A DNA stretch of 64,000 nt, taken from Zestosphaera sp. (GTDB lineage Archaea; Thermoproteota; Thermoprotei_A; Sulfolobales; NBVN01). The position numbers were made by a program, and so were the translations under genes. The DNA is taken from positions 140,035 to 204,034 of the forward strand of contig JAVYVJ010000003.1 in the NCBI GenBank assembly GCA_038727705.1, read 5' to 3'. Positions within the stretch are counted from its first letter, which is position 1. Each line of letters begins with the position of its first letter. This document shows, in pieces, positions 17,251 to 26,538 of the stretch. A model generated the notes under the pieces. It saw only the letters and a list, made by a program, of their open reading frames with translations. It searched no databases and was not told the DNA's origin.

Positions 17251-19134
17251 TTACTTCCTCCTTATAAAGAAGAGTGCAAGTATCGCTACTACTGCCAACA
17301 CAACTACTACGGGTATTAGCGTGTCAGTCATGCTGGGTTGCGTTACTGTAATGGTTGCGGTGATTTGCTGAGTCCGTGTAAGGATTGTAGTGGTTGTATG
17401 GGTAACTGGCTGTGTTACTGTGGTAGTGAGTGACTGTATTTGTGTGTGGACGGAGGTCGTAGTGCGCGTTACCGGCTGTGTTACCGACTGTGTCACCGTA
17501 AGCGTAACTGGTTGAATTATTGTAGTCGTGAGGGTTGGCGTGGGCTCAGTCCCAACGATCTTTGGTTTATAGCCCGTGATCTGGGCAACCCATTCTATGA
17601 AGGTCCACGGTTCGTAATCGGCTCCGTGCTCGCCCTCCCAGTAAATTTCGAAGTTGACGCTCTTGCCAGCATTCTCTAGAGCTATGGCTAGGTTGGTCCA
17701 CATAGTTATCGCGGCATGATTGTCTTTAGAACCTGTGCGGATCCACCAATACTGCGATATGTGAGGCCAGTCCTGCTTTATAAAGTACATTGGGTTCATC
17801 ATATTTATGATCTGTCTTAGCTCGGGGTCGATGCAGGCGCTCGGGTCGCCGGTATCCCATTTAACGCAGAAGTCCGTGAAGTGTCGTGCTGGAACTGTTT
17901 CGTTTCCGAAGAGGAGAACCTCTGGCGTAAGCCCGAGGGCGAAGACATCTCCGAAGGTTAGTTTCTCCGGTAGAGTCAGATTCTCAGGTATGTGAAGTAC
18001 ATCGAACGCTGGACAGCCCTTCATCCTGGATATGCCGTACTCAAGGTATTCGTTCCACGTGAATGAAGCTGTTTGGGTGACTGGATCCCACATGATCCAG
18101 CTATTCCGCTGTAGGTACTGCGCACGGTGCGGCTCTGGCAAAGCTTTTATGTATTTGATTGCTGCAGGGATTAGATAGTTCTTCACTATGTATTTCTCAT
18201 AAGCCTCTGGAGTTGCAAGCAGTTCACCGTTTCTGTCCAGTAGGTTTAACTCTCTGAGATATTCCGGCCAGAGCGACCTCAGCATCTGAGATATGGTCTG
18301 GTTAACCAGACTGCCTGTTGGTAATGGTTTAAGTCCGAATTCCCACTCGTACATCATGTCGGCATGCTCTAAATCGGTTATTGGGCAGTAGGGAGCAGCA
18401 GCAAAAACACGATCGCTAGCTTCTGCAGCCCCGAGCTGTTGTAAATACGGTTCGTAAAGCGGGCTGTCGCCCGAAGCCGCTAAAAGTGCAGAGAGGGCGC
18501 CACCAGCACTAGTACCGATTGGGATAATCCACTCCTCATTACCTGGGAATGTGTCGCTGTTATAGCGCATGTACCTGATTACTGCCTTCAGATCCACGAT
18601 GGCCGCAGGTGCTTTGCCGTACCACGTGCCGTTTGAGAATCTGCAGTCCCACCCGCGCACTCCTGGTACGGCGACTACGTAACCCGCTGCTAGTGCAAGT
18701 GCTACACGTTCAGCTCCTGTGACCCTGGTCGCGAAACCTGTGACGTTGTCAACCCGTATTACTACATCATTTAATGGTATCCCGTTTTCACCGCCTAGTA
18801 TGTTCGATACAGAGAAGTAACCCCCAACATTGATTACAAGTATTATAGGGGCGTTCGAAACGTCAATATAGGTGTTGTTAACTTTTATCGGAACTACGAC
18901 GTCCATACTCTGGTAATTGGGATTCACTGGCTTAGCGACGTAGGGTATGTGGTGGTAGCGCTTAAACACTACAGTGGTCTCAGAGAAGGGAGTGATTACC
19001 TTTATAGTGTGTAGGGTGTAATCATTAACGGGGAACCGTAGAGGATCGACGTTGCTAGACTCGTTCGTTGATGCACTGATTACACTTGCTGACGTCATCG
19101 TGGTGAATGCCGATAAGATTAGTGCAAATACCAT
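17251..19134 (-). CDS. Surface-anchored tannase-like alpha/beta hydrolase
   Basis: 627-aa secreted hydrolase. N-terminal signal helix (1-18). The nucleophile is Ser209 in GTSAGG, preceded by LKAVIRYMRYN and followed by APYCPITDLEHADM (247-260) and MYEWEFG, features I associate with subtype B tannases. The probable triad partners are Asp471 (GSKDNHA) and His503 (EGEHGADYE). Residues about 525-595 form a Thr/Val/Gln stalk of repeated TVTQPVT-like units, likely glycosylated. A C-terminal helix (about 602-622) ends in RRK, so the protein should sit on the outer face of the membrane. The ester substrate is unknown, and plant tannin is unlikely for a hyperthermophile. Neighbours give no clue. Confidence 0.75.
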   Translation of the reverse strand: MVFALILSAFTTMTSASVISASTNESSNVDPLRFPVNDYTLHTIKVITPFSETTVVFKRYHHIPYVAKPVNPNYQSMDVVVPIKVNNTYIDVSNAPIILVINVGGYFSVSNILGGENGIPLNDVVIRVDNVTGFATRVTGAERVALALAAGYVVAVPGVRGWDCRFSNGTWYGKAPAAIVDLKAVIRYMRYNSDTFPGNEEWIIPIGTSAGGALSALLAASGDSPLYEPYLQQLGAAEASDRVFAAAPYCPITDLEHADMMYEWEFGLKPLPTGSLVNQTISQMLRSLWPEYLRELNLLDRNGELLATPEAYEKYIVKNYLIPAAIKYIKALPEPHRAQYLQRNSWIMWDPVTQTASFTWNEYLEYGISRMKGCPAFDVLHIPENLTLPEKLTFGDVFALGLTPEVLLFGNETVPARHFTDFCVKWDTGDPSACIDPELRQIINMMNPMYFIKQDWPHISQYWWIRTGSKDNHAAITMWTNLAIALENAGKSVNFEIYWEGEHGADYEPWTFIEWVAQITGYKPKIVGTEPTPTLTTTIIQPVTLTVTQSVTQPVTRTTTSVHTQIQSLTTTVTQPVTHTTTTILTRTQQITATITVTQPSMTDTLIPVVVVLAVVAILALFFIRRK

Positions 19135-19278
19135 GCTGTAGATATATAAGGTAGTAGTCTGTTTCGCAGATTACACCGTGGTTTTATATTTTTCAAAGCA
19201 TATAAAGATTTCTACTGTGAACGGAATACGTACCTTGAGGGTGAAGTTATTAACGAGAAAGTAACACACCTTTAGGCG

Positions 19279-19596
19279 ATGTATGTGGAGGAAGTTGTAA
19301 TTGCTGAGAGACTTAGAGATGCCGAGCAGGTTCTGAAGAGAGTAGTTGTCCCTGGATTTGATGTGGACGTTATTACGTCGGGGGTTGTGACTAGGTTGAG
19401 AATATCTAAGGATGGGAGGAGGCTGGTGGTTTACTTGGATTTCAAACGGAGCGATCCTAAGTGTCCGTTCTGCATGTTCATAAGTCACGCCCTGTGGACC
19501 ACCATAGCTAGGGAGATTCGGGACTCTCTCCTGGGAAGAGGTTTATTCGAGGAAGTCTCCGTTGTTGATGAGGTTACTAACGCGCAGGTCATTTAG
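19279..19596 (+). CDS. Small MIP18/DUF59-like protein
   Basis: 105-aa protein with a fold pattern resembling MIP18/PaaD iron-sulfur assembly factors: SGVVTRLRIS strand, VVYLDF strand, a CPFC cysteine pair in place of the family's CP motif (about 67-70), an amphipathic helix, then FEEVSVVDEV. If right, it would help insert Fe-S clusters, which would fit the many Fe-S proteins here. Similarity is weak. ATG start at 19279, monocistronic, divergent from the hydrolase gene. Confidence 0.5.
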   Translation: MYVEEVVIAERLRDAEQVLKRVVVPGFDVDVITSGVVTRLRISKDGRRLVVYLDFKRSDPKCPFCMFISHALWTTIAREIRDSLLGRGLFEEVSVVDEVTNAQVI

Positions 19597-19683
19597 GAGG
19601 GGATTCCGTGTCGGAGTTGTGCACGGATTGACCACCTAGCTATTACACTGCTTATCTTAGTGAGCAATCGTATAATGCTTTAG

Positions 19684-21053
19684 GTGTTGCGGGTGGACGA
19701 TAAGGACTGGGTGCTGAAGAGCTCGATAGTCAAGGTGATGATCAAGCTGGGGCTTCCTATAGGCGTCATGCAGGCTCTAAACGTCATCTACAATCTGACG
19801 GATATGTTTTGGTTGGGGAGGCTTGGGAGGGAGGCGTTAGCAGCGATCAACGCCACCTGGCCCGTGGTCTTCTTGGTTGTGGCCGGGCTCGCTGGCGTGC
19901 TCCAGGCTGGCATTTCCCTAGTGTCCCAATACTGGGGGGCCAAGGACTATGAATCCTCCATGAGGGCGGCAGGGCAGGTGCTCCTGCTGGTTTTGCTAGC
20001 GGGGCCGCCGGTCAGTCTGGCGGCTTACGCCGCGTTGCCTCCGCTCCTGCAGCTGATGGGGGTTCCTCAGGACGTGATTCCTGGGGCTGTGACGTATGGG
20101 AGGATCTTCACACTGGGTCTCACGGTGTTCGGCTTAATGGACGCCACGGTATCGATATTCAGCGCTGCAGGCGACACTTTAGCGCCGATGAAGATCAGGC
20201 TCTTCGGGGTGCTTCTTAACGTGATCCTGGATCCCGTGCTGATTTTCGGTGTAGGGTTGATACCACCGCTCGGGATTGCTGGGGCTGCTATAGCCACCTT
20301 AGCAAGCGACCTAGTTGCGGCACTGCTGGCACTCCATGTCCTGGTTAAGGGGGTCAGGGGGGAGAGGCTTAGACCCCTTCATTTAAGACCGCGCCCAGGC
20401 TTGCTGAGCAAGCTAGTTAAGATAGGACTCCCGCTCTCCATCTCTTCAATGGGTGAGGCGGGAGGGTTTGCACTGCTAACGGCCATAATAAGTATGATGG
20501 GTAGTGCCGCGCTGGCGTCATGGGGTGTTGGGGACAGGCCTGTGGGACTCCTCGACATATTTGTGGCTAGCCTTCTGGGTGCAACCACTACTATAGTCGG
20601 CCAGAGCTTAGGGGCCGGGATGTACGACAGGGCTAAAGAGACTGCTCTTAAATCTGTCCTCTACAGTGTGGCGATGGTCGCCGCGGGCATCAGTGCCTTC
20701 ATACTAGTGAGATACGACATCGTGTCGTTCTTCACTCCCTCAGACCCGGAGGTGATTCGGTACGCCGCCGACTTCCTACTGTATATGGGGCCCTCCATAG
20801 TTTTCTTCGTAATTTTAAGGGTCGCGTTCGCCGTAGCCAGCGGTTCAGGTCACACAAAGCCTGTGATGTTCTTAAGCCTCTTCAGACTATGGGTCCTGAG
20901 GAACGTGTTGGCTACCTCTTCGGCCCGGGTCCGTTTGGGATCGGCGTCAAGGGCCTGTGGATTGGCATGTCCGTGAGCAACGTAATAACGGGCATGCTAG
21001 CGCTGGTGTGGGTGTTGAGGGGTAGCTGGCTGAAACCTGTGATAAAGACATGA
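19684..21053 (+). pseudogene. MATE-family efflux transporter, single frameshift near the 3' end
   Basis: Twelve-helix MATE-type Na+/H+-driven exporter. The first frame runs to 20976 and matches the family (LPIGVMQALNVIYNLTDMFWLG, GVLQAGISLVSQYWGA) until LRNVL near 20910, then turns into unrelated sequence. The next frame continues sensibly as GYLFGPGPFGIGVKGLWIG...VIKT and stops at 21053. Adding one G in the TTGG run at 20909-20911 would restore one reading frame of about 457 aa. This is a recent mutation or a homopolymer sequencing error. Start GTG 19684. Confidence 0.85.
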
Positions 21054-21151
21054 GCGGTAACGGGGTTTCGATGCCATAATGTACTGCTTGCGTGTGGTCT
21101 CACCTAAACGCGTTTATAATCACGTACCCCGATTTCTACTGGGTGATTTCA

Positions 21152-22645
21152 ATGTATTTCGTAAACGAGGCTGTTAAGGAACTCCTGAAGCTTTACAGGA
21201 GGGTGTGGGCCTTATCGCATGCAATGTCCGTTATGGGATGGGACTTAGAGACGTACATGCCTGCCGAGGGCATTGAAGAGAGGAGCGTCGCCCATGCCGA
21301 GTTAAGCCTCATGGTTCAAGAGTCTCTACTTCGCAGGGAGTTCCTTGAAGCTCTTGAAAGGGCTTCAAAGCAGGAGTCCTTAAACGATTATGAAAGGGGA
21401 GTAGTGAGGGTTCTCGGGAGGGAGGTCAGGATCGCCAAGGCATTGCCTCCGAAACTTGTTGAGGAGTTGGCCAGGGTGACTCAGGAGGGTAGGATGGCAT
21501 GGAAGGCCGCTAGGGAAAAGAACGACTTCACCACGTTCAAACCGTACCTGGAGAAGATCGTCGAGTTAACTAGAGAGAAAGCCAACTACCTGGGGTTTAA
21601 GGAGCACCCGTACGACGCTTTGCTCGATCTTTACGAGGAGGGCATGACTGTCAGGGATGTTGAAGCGATGTTCACGTACTTAGAGCCTAACGTCAAGAAG
21701 GTCTTGGAGAGAGTTATGAGTGAGGGTAGGTATCCAGCCGAACATCCGCTAGAGAAGGAGAGGTACTTAAGGGAGGAGGCGGAGAGGCTTAACTTTATGG
21801 TTCTTGAGGCGTTCGGGTTCCCGCTTGGGAGCAGAGCCAGACTGGATGTGTCAGCACACCCGTTCACAATCAACATGGGTGTGAGGGACGTTAGGATAAC
21901 CACTAGATATGAAGGCGTTGACTTCAAGAGAACCCTCTTCAGCGTTATTCATGAGTTCGGTCACGCTCTCTACGAATTGCAGGTGGATGAGGAACTTAGA
22001 TACACGCCGATCGGTAGCGGTGTGTCACTCGGTATTCATGAGTCCCAGAGCAGGTTCTGGGAAAACATAGTAGGTAGGTCCAGAGCCTTCGTCGAGTCGT
22101 TCATAGATGGGATCGCATCTGTAGGTCCTGCTAAGGGCCGGGACGCTGAGGACATATACAGGTACTTCAACACAGTGAAACCATCGCTGATTCGCGTGGA
22201 CGCGGATGAGGTCACCTACAACCTTCACATAGCATTGAGGTTTAAGCTGGAGAAGTTATTGATCACGGGCGAGGTGAAGGTGTCTGAGCTCCCGGAGCTG
22301 TGGGACTATGAAATGGAGAAGCTCCTCGGCGTGAGACCTAAGAACTATTCCGAGGGGGTCCTGCAGGATATCCACTGGAGCATGGGTTCTATAGGCTACT
22401 TCCCCACCTATTCCCTAGGCACGATACTCTCGGCCCAGATATCTCACTACATGAGCAGGGATCTCGGGGATCTACAGGTGTTAATACTTAATAAGGAGTT
22501 CCAGCGCATTAAGGAGTACCTAAGGCAGAAAATACACAGGTGGGGGGCAACGTATCCACCGAAAGAGCTACTCCAGAAAGCCTTCAGCACGACCCACGAC
22601 CCTACCTACTTTGTCGAGTACTTAGAAAACAAGTACCTGAAGTGA
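21152..22645 (+). CDS. Carboxypeptidase Taq (M32 metallopeptidase)
   Basis: Zinc/cobalt carboxypeptidase releasing C-terminal amino acids. The M32 motif is clear: HEFGH at 267-271 within SVIHEFGHALYE, followed by HESQSRFWEN and the later IRVDADEVTYNLHI and YFPTYSLG segments. ATG 21152 lies 4 nt after GGGTGAT and gives 497 aa, the usual length; the frame is open 20 codons further upstream but without a good site. Confidence 0.95.
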   Translation: MYFVNEAVKELLKLYRRVWALSHAMSVMGWDLETYMPAEGIEERSVAHAELSLMVQESLLRREFLEALERASKQESLNDYERGVVRVLGREVRIAKALPPKLVEELARVTQEGRMAWKAAREKNDFTTFKPYLEKIVELTREKANYLGFKEHPYDALLDLYEEGMTVRDVEAMFTYLEPNVKKVLERVMSEGRYPAEHPLEKERYLREEAERLNFMVLEAFGFPLGSRARLDVSAHPFTINMGVRDVRITTRYEGVDFKRTLFSVIHEFGHALYELQVDEELRYTPIGSGVSLGIHESQSRFWENIVGRSRAFVESFIDGIASVGPAKGRDAEDIYRYFNTVKPSLIRVDADEVTYNLHIALRFKLEKLLITGEVKVSELPELWDYEMEKLLGVRPKNYSEGVLQDIHWSMGSIGYFPTYSLGTILSAQISHYMSRDLGDLQVLILNKEFQRIKEYLRQKIHRWGATYPPKELLQKAFSTTHDPTYFVEYLENKYLK

Positions 22646-22848
22646 TCAGATCCTGGAGAGGAATTGCTCCCAAGGCTGTCGATCTGCGTAGCCACGTTGT
22701 CAACATAGTCCTGGATGGCTTAAGGCACCCCCTAAGGATCAGAGGCAACATCCACGTAATAGGGGTCAAAGCGATCTCCAGGTTGGTGTCAGCTAATGAG
22801 CCGCTGGAAGGATGCGTTGGTTCAGTCGGACTGCCGACATGTACTTAG
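22642..22848 (+). CDS. Short uncharacterised ORF coupled to carboxypeptidase gene
   Basis: 68-codon frame that starts with a GTG overlapping the TGA of the carboxypeptidase gene (GTGA). The product (VIRSWRGIAPKAVDLR..., read with initial Met) ends in LEGCVGSVGLPTCT. I recognise no family. A second frame just downstream (ending SRTADMYLGEAMGNASN at about 22880) is also open for a short distance, so this could be a decayed longer gene. Weakly supported as a coding gene. Confidence 0.3.
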   Translation: MIRSWRGIAPKAVDLRSHVVNIVLDGLRHPLRIRGNIHVIGVKAISRLVSANEPLEGCVGSVGLPTCT

Positions 22849-22948
22849 GAGAGGCCATGGGCAACGCGTCTAACTAAGATCCACTAACCAAGTGAGTTAA
22901 GCAAGGAACTGAGGGGGACTACAGCGTTCTTCGCCTGTGGACGGAGTT

Positions 22949-23620
22949 TCAATAGTCTGTCGCGGTGAAGGTCCCGCCCTCCAACGTGATTACCCTTGCT
23001 GTGTTGAATCTCCTTAGATAGTTAACTTGATGCGATGACATGATTACGGTTGTGTTAGATTTAAGCCTTCTAACTAACGAGTTCATAAGTGTTTCCCTCT
23101 TCACGCTGTCCAAGTGCGCTAGAGGTTCATCGAGTACTAGGGCCTCTGGGTTCAAGGCAAGGGCACGAGCCAGAGCCACTAGTTGTGCTTGACCGGCCGA
23201 GAGTTTACGTGCGTTCACTGACCGATGTTCCCAGATCCCTAACTCCTCAAGAACTTCCCTCGCAGCCTTGAACGCCTCGTCGCTGGCTATCCCCCTTAAT
23301 GACAATCCGTACATGACGTTATACAGTACTGAGCCTCTCAGCATTATCGGTCTTTCATGGACGTAAGTTACTCTCCTTCGTAGGAGGGTTCTCTCTTCAT
23401 CACTTAGCCTCCAGACGCTGACCCCGTCTACGACGATGTCTCCCTTGGTCGGTCTGTACATCGTTGCCACTATCTTGAGCAACGTGGTCTTACCACTCCC
23501 GTTATGCCCAGTGATTACAACGAACCTCCCGCTTTCAACTTGCAGTGAGACTCCTTTAAGAACCCATTCGCTTGAATTGGGATACTGGAACCACACGTCC
23601 CTGAGCTCTACGTCTACCAT
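22949..23620 (-). CDS. tupC: Tungstate/molybdate-type ABC transporter, ATP-binding subunit
   Basis: 223-aa ABC ATPase. Walker A is GHNGSGKTT, the signature is LSAGQ, Walker B is ALVLDEPLAHLD, and the H-loop follows at SSHQ. It starts at ATG 23620 overlapping the permease stop by 7 bp (ATGGTAG). Gene order binding protein, permease, ATPase and the divergent ModE-like regulator indicate import of tungstate (or molybdate), needed for pterin-cofactor enzymes such as aldehyde:ferredoxin oxidoreductases. Confidence 0.88.
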   Translation of the reverse strand: MVDVELRDVWFQYPNSSEWVLKGVSLQVESGRFVVITGHNGSGKTTLLKIVATMYRPTKGDIVVDGVSVWRLSDEERTLLRRRVTYVHERPIMLRGSVLYNVMYGLSLRGIASDEAFKAAREVLEELGIWEHRSVNARKLSAGQAQLVALARALALNPEALVLDEPLAHLDSVKRETLMNSLVRRLKSNTTVIMSSHQVNYLRRFNTARVITLEGGTFTATDY

Positions 23621-24258
23621 CCCTCATACACCTTACTCAAGTACTTCAATATCATTGCTACGACTATCATGATGGTCAGTAGGATGATACCTAACACTAC
23701 TGCTTCTTCGAATTCCCCTCTCGAGACGCCAAGGGCTATGGTAGTCGTGGCTACGCGTGTGTACCCACTTATGTTGCCGCCTACCATCATAGCAACACCT
23801 AATTCACCCACCGCTCTTGAGAAACCCATTATGGCTGACGCCAGGATTCCCGGTGCGGTTTCCCTCAGAACGAGACCCATCATCTGAGGCCTGCTGGCCC
23901 CTAGGCTGAGAGCCAGTTCGAAATATGATGTGACCGAGTTCCTCAACATCCTGTAGCTGGTCGATACTATCAAAGGGGTCACGAGTATCGCTTCCCCGAT
24001 TATCATGGCTTGAGGAGTGTAGAGTAGCCGTAGCGACGCGAGGGGGCCGGAAGAACTGAAGAGGAAGTAGAGTAGGAGCCCAAGTAGAACTGTTGGCATG
24101 CCTACTAGGGTCTCCATTAACGCCTCAATAAACCCCGCACTCCGCTTGAGCGCTAAGGCGTACGAGGCCGGGACGCTCCAGCTTAGTGAAATCAGGGTTG
24201 CCACACCAGAGATGTAGAGTGATCTCAAGACTATGTCCGCGGTCTCACTACTCAGCAA
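23614..24258 (-). CDS. tupB: Tungstate/molybdate-type ABC transporter, permease
   Basis: About 214-aa permease with five to six hydrophobic segments. The cytoplasmic coupling loop EAA-like motif is ELALSLGASRPQMMGLVLRE, followed by FSRAVGELGVAMMVGGN, typical of TupB/ModB proteins. The reading frame stays open far upstream (to 24492) inside the binding-protein gene, but TTG at 24258, with GGGGTGAGGG just before it and 4 bp after the upstream stop, gives the right length and is taken as the start. Confidence 0.87.
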   Translation of the reverse strand: MLSSETADIVLRSLYISGVATLISLSWSVPASYALALKRSAGFIEALMETLVGMPTVLLGLLLYFLFSSSGPLASLRLLYTPQAMIIGEAILVTPLIVSTSYRMLRNSVTSYFELALSLGASRPQMMGLVLRETAPGILASAIMGFSRAVGELGVAMMVGGNISGYTRVATTTIALGVSRGEFEEAVVLGIILLTIMIVVAMILKYLSKVYEGW

Positions 24259-24262
24259 GCCC

Positions 24263-25168
24263 TCACCCCTGGGAAGCCAGCGACGTCCATAACTCCTTAA
24301 GCTCCTTCTCTTTCTCGCTAGCCGGAAGGAACACAGTAGTGCCGTACTTCTTCGTATTAAATGTTCGAAGCAGTTCCTCCTGATTAGAGGATAGGAAATC
24401 CACGAAGTACTCAGCGTACTTTCTCTCATTATCATGGCACCTATTAGCCACGTACACGCTGTATATGTTGATGAGCATTGGGTCACTCTCATTTAAGTAG
24501 AGAATCTTAAGCTTCTGTAGCCTCCCAGCTTTAGTGAGTGTTAGATATGTTCCTAGGTCACTCAACGTGTAGGAGCCCAGCTCATCAGCTATAATCAACG
24601 CCTCACTCATACCGCAACCACAGTCCTTATACCACGTCGCGCCTTCTAGATTCAGACCGGTTTCACTCCAGAGCCTCAGCTCTCTGGCATGAGTCCCAGA
24701 GCCGTCGCCCCTACTCACGAAGGATGCACGACCTGCCTCGCCGGATTTAAATATCATCTTGAACGCCATAATTATGCTGGTAACTCTGGAGGCGTTGGCC
24801 GGATCATCGGCCGGACCCACCAGGATGAAGTAGCTATAAGCGAAAATCCTTCCCTCACCTATAACGCCGTTCTCCAGGTACTGCTTCTCCAAACCCGGGT
24901 CATGAGTAAGTACTGCGCAGACATCACCACGCTCAGCCATTCTTAGGGCCGCGCCCGTCCCTACAGCGATGAATTCAACCCTGACACCGGGGTTCGCCCC
25001 CGTGAATTCCTCAGCTATGTAGTCAAGCAGCCCAGTAGCGTGGAGTGAGGTGGTCGTTGATATTCTGATCCTCAAAACTCGTTGTTGGTGAGCAACATAG
25101 TATGTTATGAGAAGCGTGAACGCGATGACTGTAAGCACTAAGGCAATCCTGACTGCATTTCTAGGCAT
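24263..25168 (-). CDS. tupA: Tungstate/molybdate-type ABC transporter, substrate-binding protein
   Basis: 301-aa extracellular binding protein with an N-terminal anchor helix (8-24). TupA-like signatures are STTTSLHATGLLDY (oxyanion contacts), FVSRGDGSGTHARE and YTLSDLGTYL. It would capture tungstate with high affinity. No lipobox cysteine is visible, so the N-terminal helix probably holds it in the membrane. It heads a three-gene operon and faces the regulator gene across 107 bp. Confidence 0.9.
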   Translation of the reverse strand: MPRNAVRIALVLTVIAFTLLITYYVAHQQRVLRIRISTTTSLHATGLLDYIAEEFTGANPGVRVEFIAVGTGAALRMAERGDVCAVLTHDPGLEKQYLENGVIGEGRIFAYSYFILVGPADDPANASRVTSIIMAFKMIFKSGEAGRASFVSRGDGSGTHARELRLWSETGLNLEGATWYKDCGCGMSEALIIADELGSYTLSDLGTYLTLTKAGRLQKLKILYLNESDPMLINIYSVYVANRCHDNERKYAEYFVDFLSSNQEELLRTFNTKKYGTTVFLPASEKEKELKELWTSLASQG

Positions 25169-25212
25169 CAGGTCACACCAATTAACGTGATTAAGATATT
25201 TCTAAAATATTT

Positions 25213-25234
25213 CGTTATTGAGATACCAATAACG
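25213..25234. promoter_or_regulatory. Perfect inverted repeat, probable ModE-type operator
   Basis: CGTTATTG at 25213-25220 and CAATAACG at 25227-25234 form a perfect 8-bp inverted repeat with a 6-bp spacer, in the shared promoter region of the transporter and regulator genes. The outer CGTTAT/ATAACG resembles known bacterial ModE boxes. It lies 42 bp before the regulator start and 45 bp before the transporter start, so one bound dimer could control both. Confidence 0.7.
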
Positions 25235-25275
25235 CTTATATTAGTTCAGATCATGTATTCTATCGGTCAACGTTA

Positions 25276-26319
25276 ATGAGCGTGAAGGATTTAATAATTC
25301 GTTACAGTGTGGTCATAGAGTCACGTGGCGAGCGCGTTATCGACGATGGCGCGGCTAAGATCCTCAGGACTTTGAGGGAGACAGGATCTATTCTAGCGAC
25401 CTCAAGGATTTTGGGAATACCATACTCAAGGGTCTGGGAGACAATGAACAAGATTGAACGCGCTGCAGGCAGGAGGATCGTTGAAGGGAGGCGAGGTGGT
25501 AAGGGCGGAGGAGGTGTCAGGCTAACGAGGTTTGGCGAGGAACTCCTGACCCTCTACGACATTGCTAAGTCCAGACTGGAGGGTCTTGGTCTCATTGGAC
25601 CGTCGCACAGTACCCCTTCCAAGCCCGACTTGACTGTGGCCCACAGTCATGACCCGGTATTGGCTTCTATTATATCGATGCTCTCTAGGAACGGTGTTAA
25701 CGTGAATAGCTTCTGCGTTGGGTCCGGACTCTCACTAGCTATGCTCTCATTAGGAAGTGCTGACGTTGCCTGTATTCACCTCTACGACCCACATACGGGG
25801 CTTTACAATAAGCCATTCATGGAGAGGTTTTGGCTAGGGGACAATACTGTTTTAATAGGTAGCTATGCTAGAGAGCTAGTCCTGGCTTATAGGAGGGAGC
25901 TAGAATTTGAGGACCTCGATGACGCGCTACTGAGGATCCTCAACGGCGAAGTGAGGGTAGCGTTTAGGAACAGGGGCTCAGGCACTAAGGAATACCTAGA
26001 GCACATTCTGAAGAAGAAAGCTGATGAGTTCAAACGCGACTTAAGCATGGTTCAAGGTATTGGAACAGAACTCCAAACGCATGAGGAAGTAGCCAACTCA
26101 ATAGCGACCGGTAAGGCCGACGTAGGACTAACGCTACGCTACACAGCCGAGAACCACGACCTAGAGTGGATCCATGTAACGTGGGAACCATATGAGTGTT
26201 ACGCCTTGAAGGACAGGGTTTCCAGCCCTGGTATAGCGAAGATGAGGGATGTTATGAACTCCGAGTCACTTAAGAACTTATTGAGTACCTTACCCGGATA
26301 CAAGACCTCAATATCCTAA
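25276..26319 (+). CDS. ModE-type HTH regulator fused to a periplasmic-binding-like oxyanion domain
   Basis: Residues about 1-110 are a ModE/LysR-like winged helix (GAAKILRTLRETGSILATSRILGIPYSRVWETMNKIE, then GGKGGGGVRLT). Residues 115-347 look like a TupA/ModA-like binding domain without a signal peptide (LTVAHSHDPVLASI, AFRNRGSGTKEYLE), so the protein senses oxyanion in the cytoplasm. It probably represses the divergent tup operon, and perhaps itself, when tungstate is present. The fusion differs from E. coli ModE, which uses molbindin domains. Confidence 0.88.
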   Translation: MSVKDLIIRYSVVIESRGERVIDDGAAKILRTLRETGSILATSRILGIPYSRVWETMNKIERAAGRRIVEGRRGGKGGGGVRLTRFGEELLTLYDIAKSRLEGLGLIGPSHSTPSKPDLTVAHSHDPVLASIISMLSRNGVNVNSFCVGSGLSLAMLSLGSADVACIHLYDPHTGLYNKPFMERFWLGDNTVLIGSYARELVLAYRRELEFEDLDDALLRILNGEVRVAFRNRGSGTKEYLEHILKKKADEFKRDLSMVQGIGTELQTHEEVANSIATGKADVGLTLRYTAENHDLEWIHVTWEPYECYALKDRVSSPGIAKMRDVMNSESLKNLLSTLPGYKTSIS

Positions 26320-26538
26320 GACCCTACCTTCGGTAACTGATAGGCACAGCCTAAGGGACGAGGAGATCGAGAGATATCCTGTAGAACTACTGGATCCCGT
26401 GCTACATGCTTAAAACACGTAAAGCGTCATAATTATCCTACTGAGGAGTCACGGTGGTATGCTAACCAACTTCAAAACGCCGTAGTAATTGCACTATGGA
26501 TACAATCTACGGCCGGAAAGTTGTCCTCATACCTAAGG

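Noticed and set aside
19171-19488. Open frame of 105 codons on the minus strand
   Set aside because: It overlaps the plus-strand MIP18-like gene and the hydrolase promoter; its composition and sequence look like a shadow.
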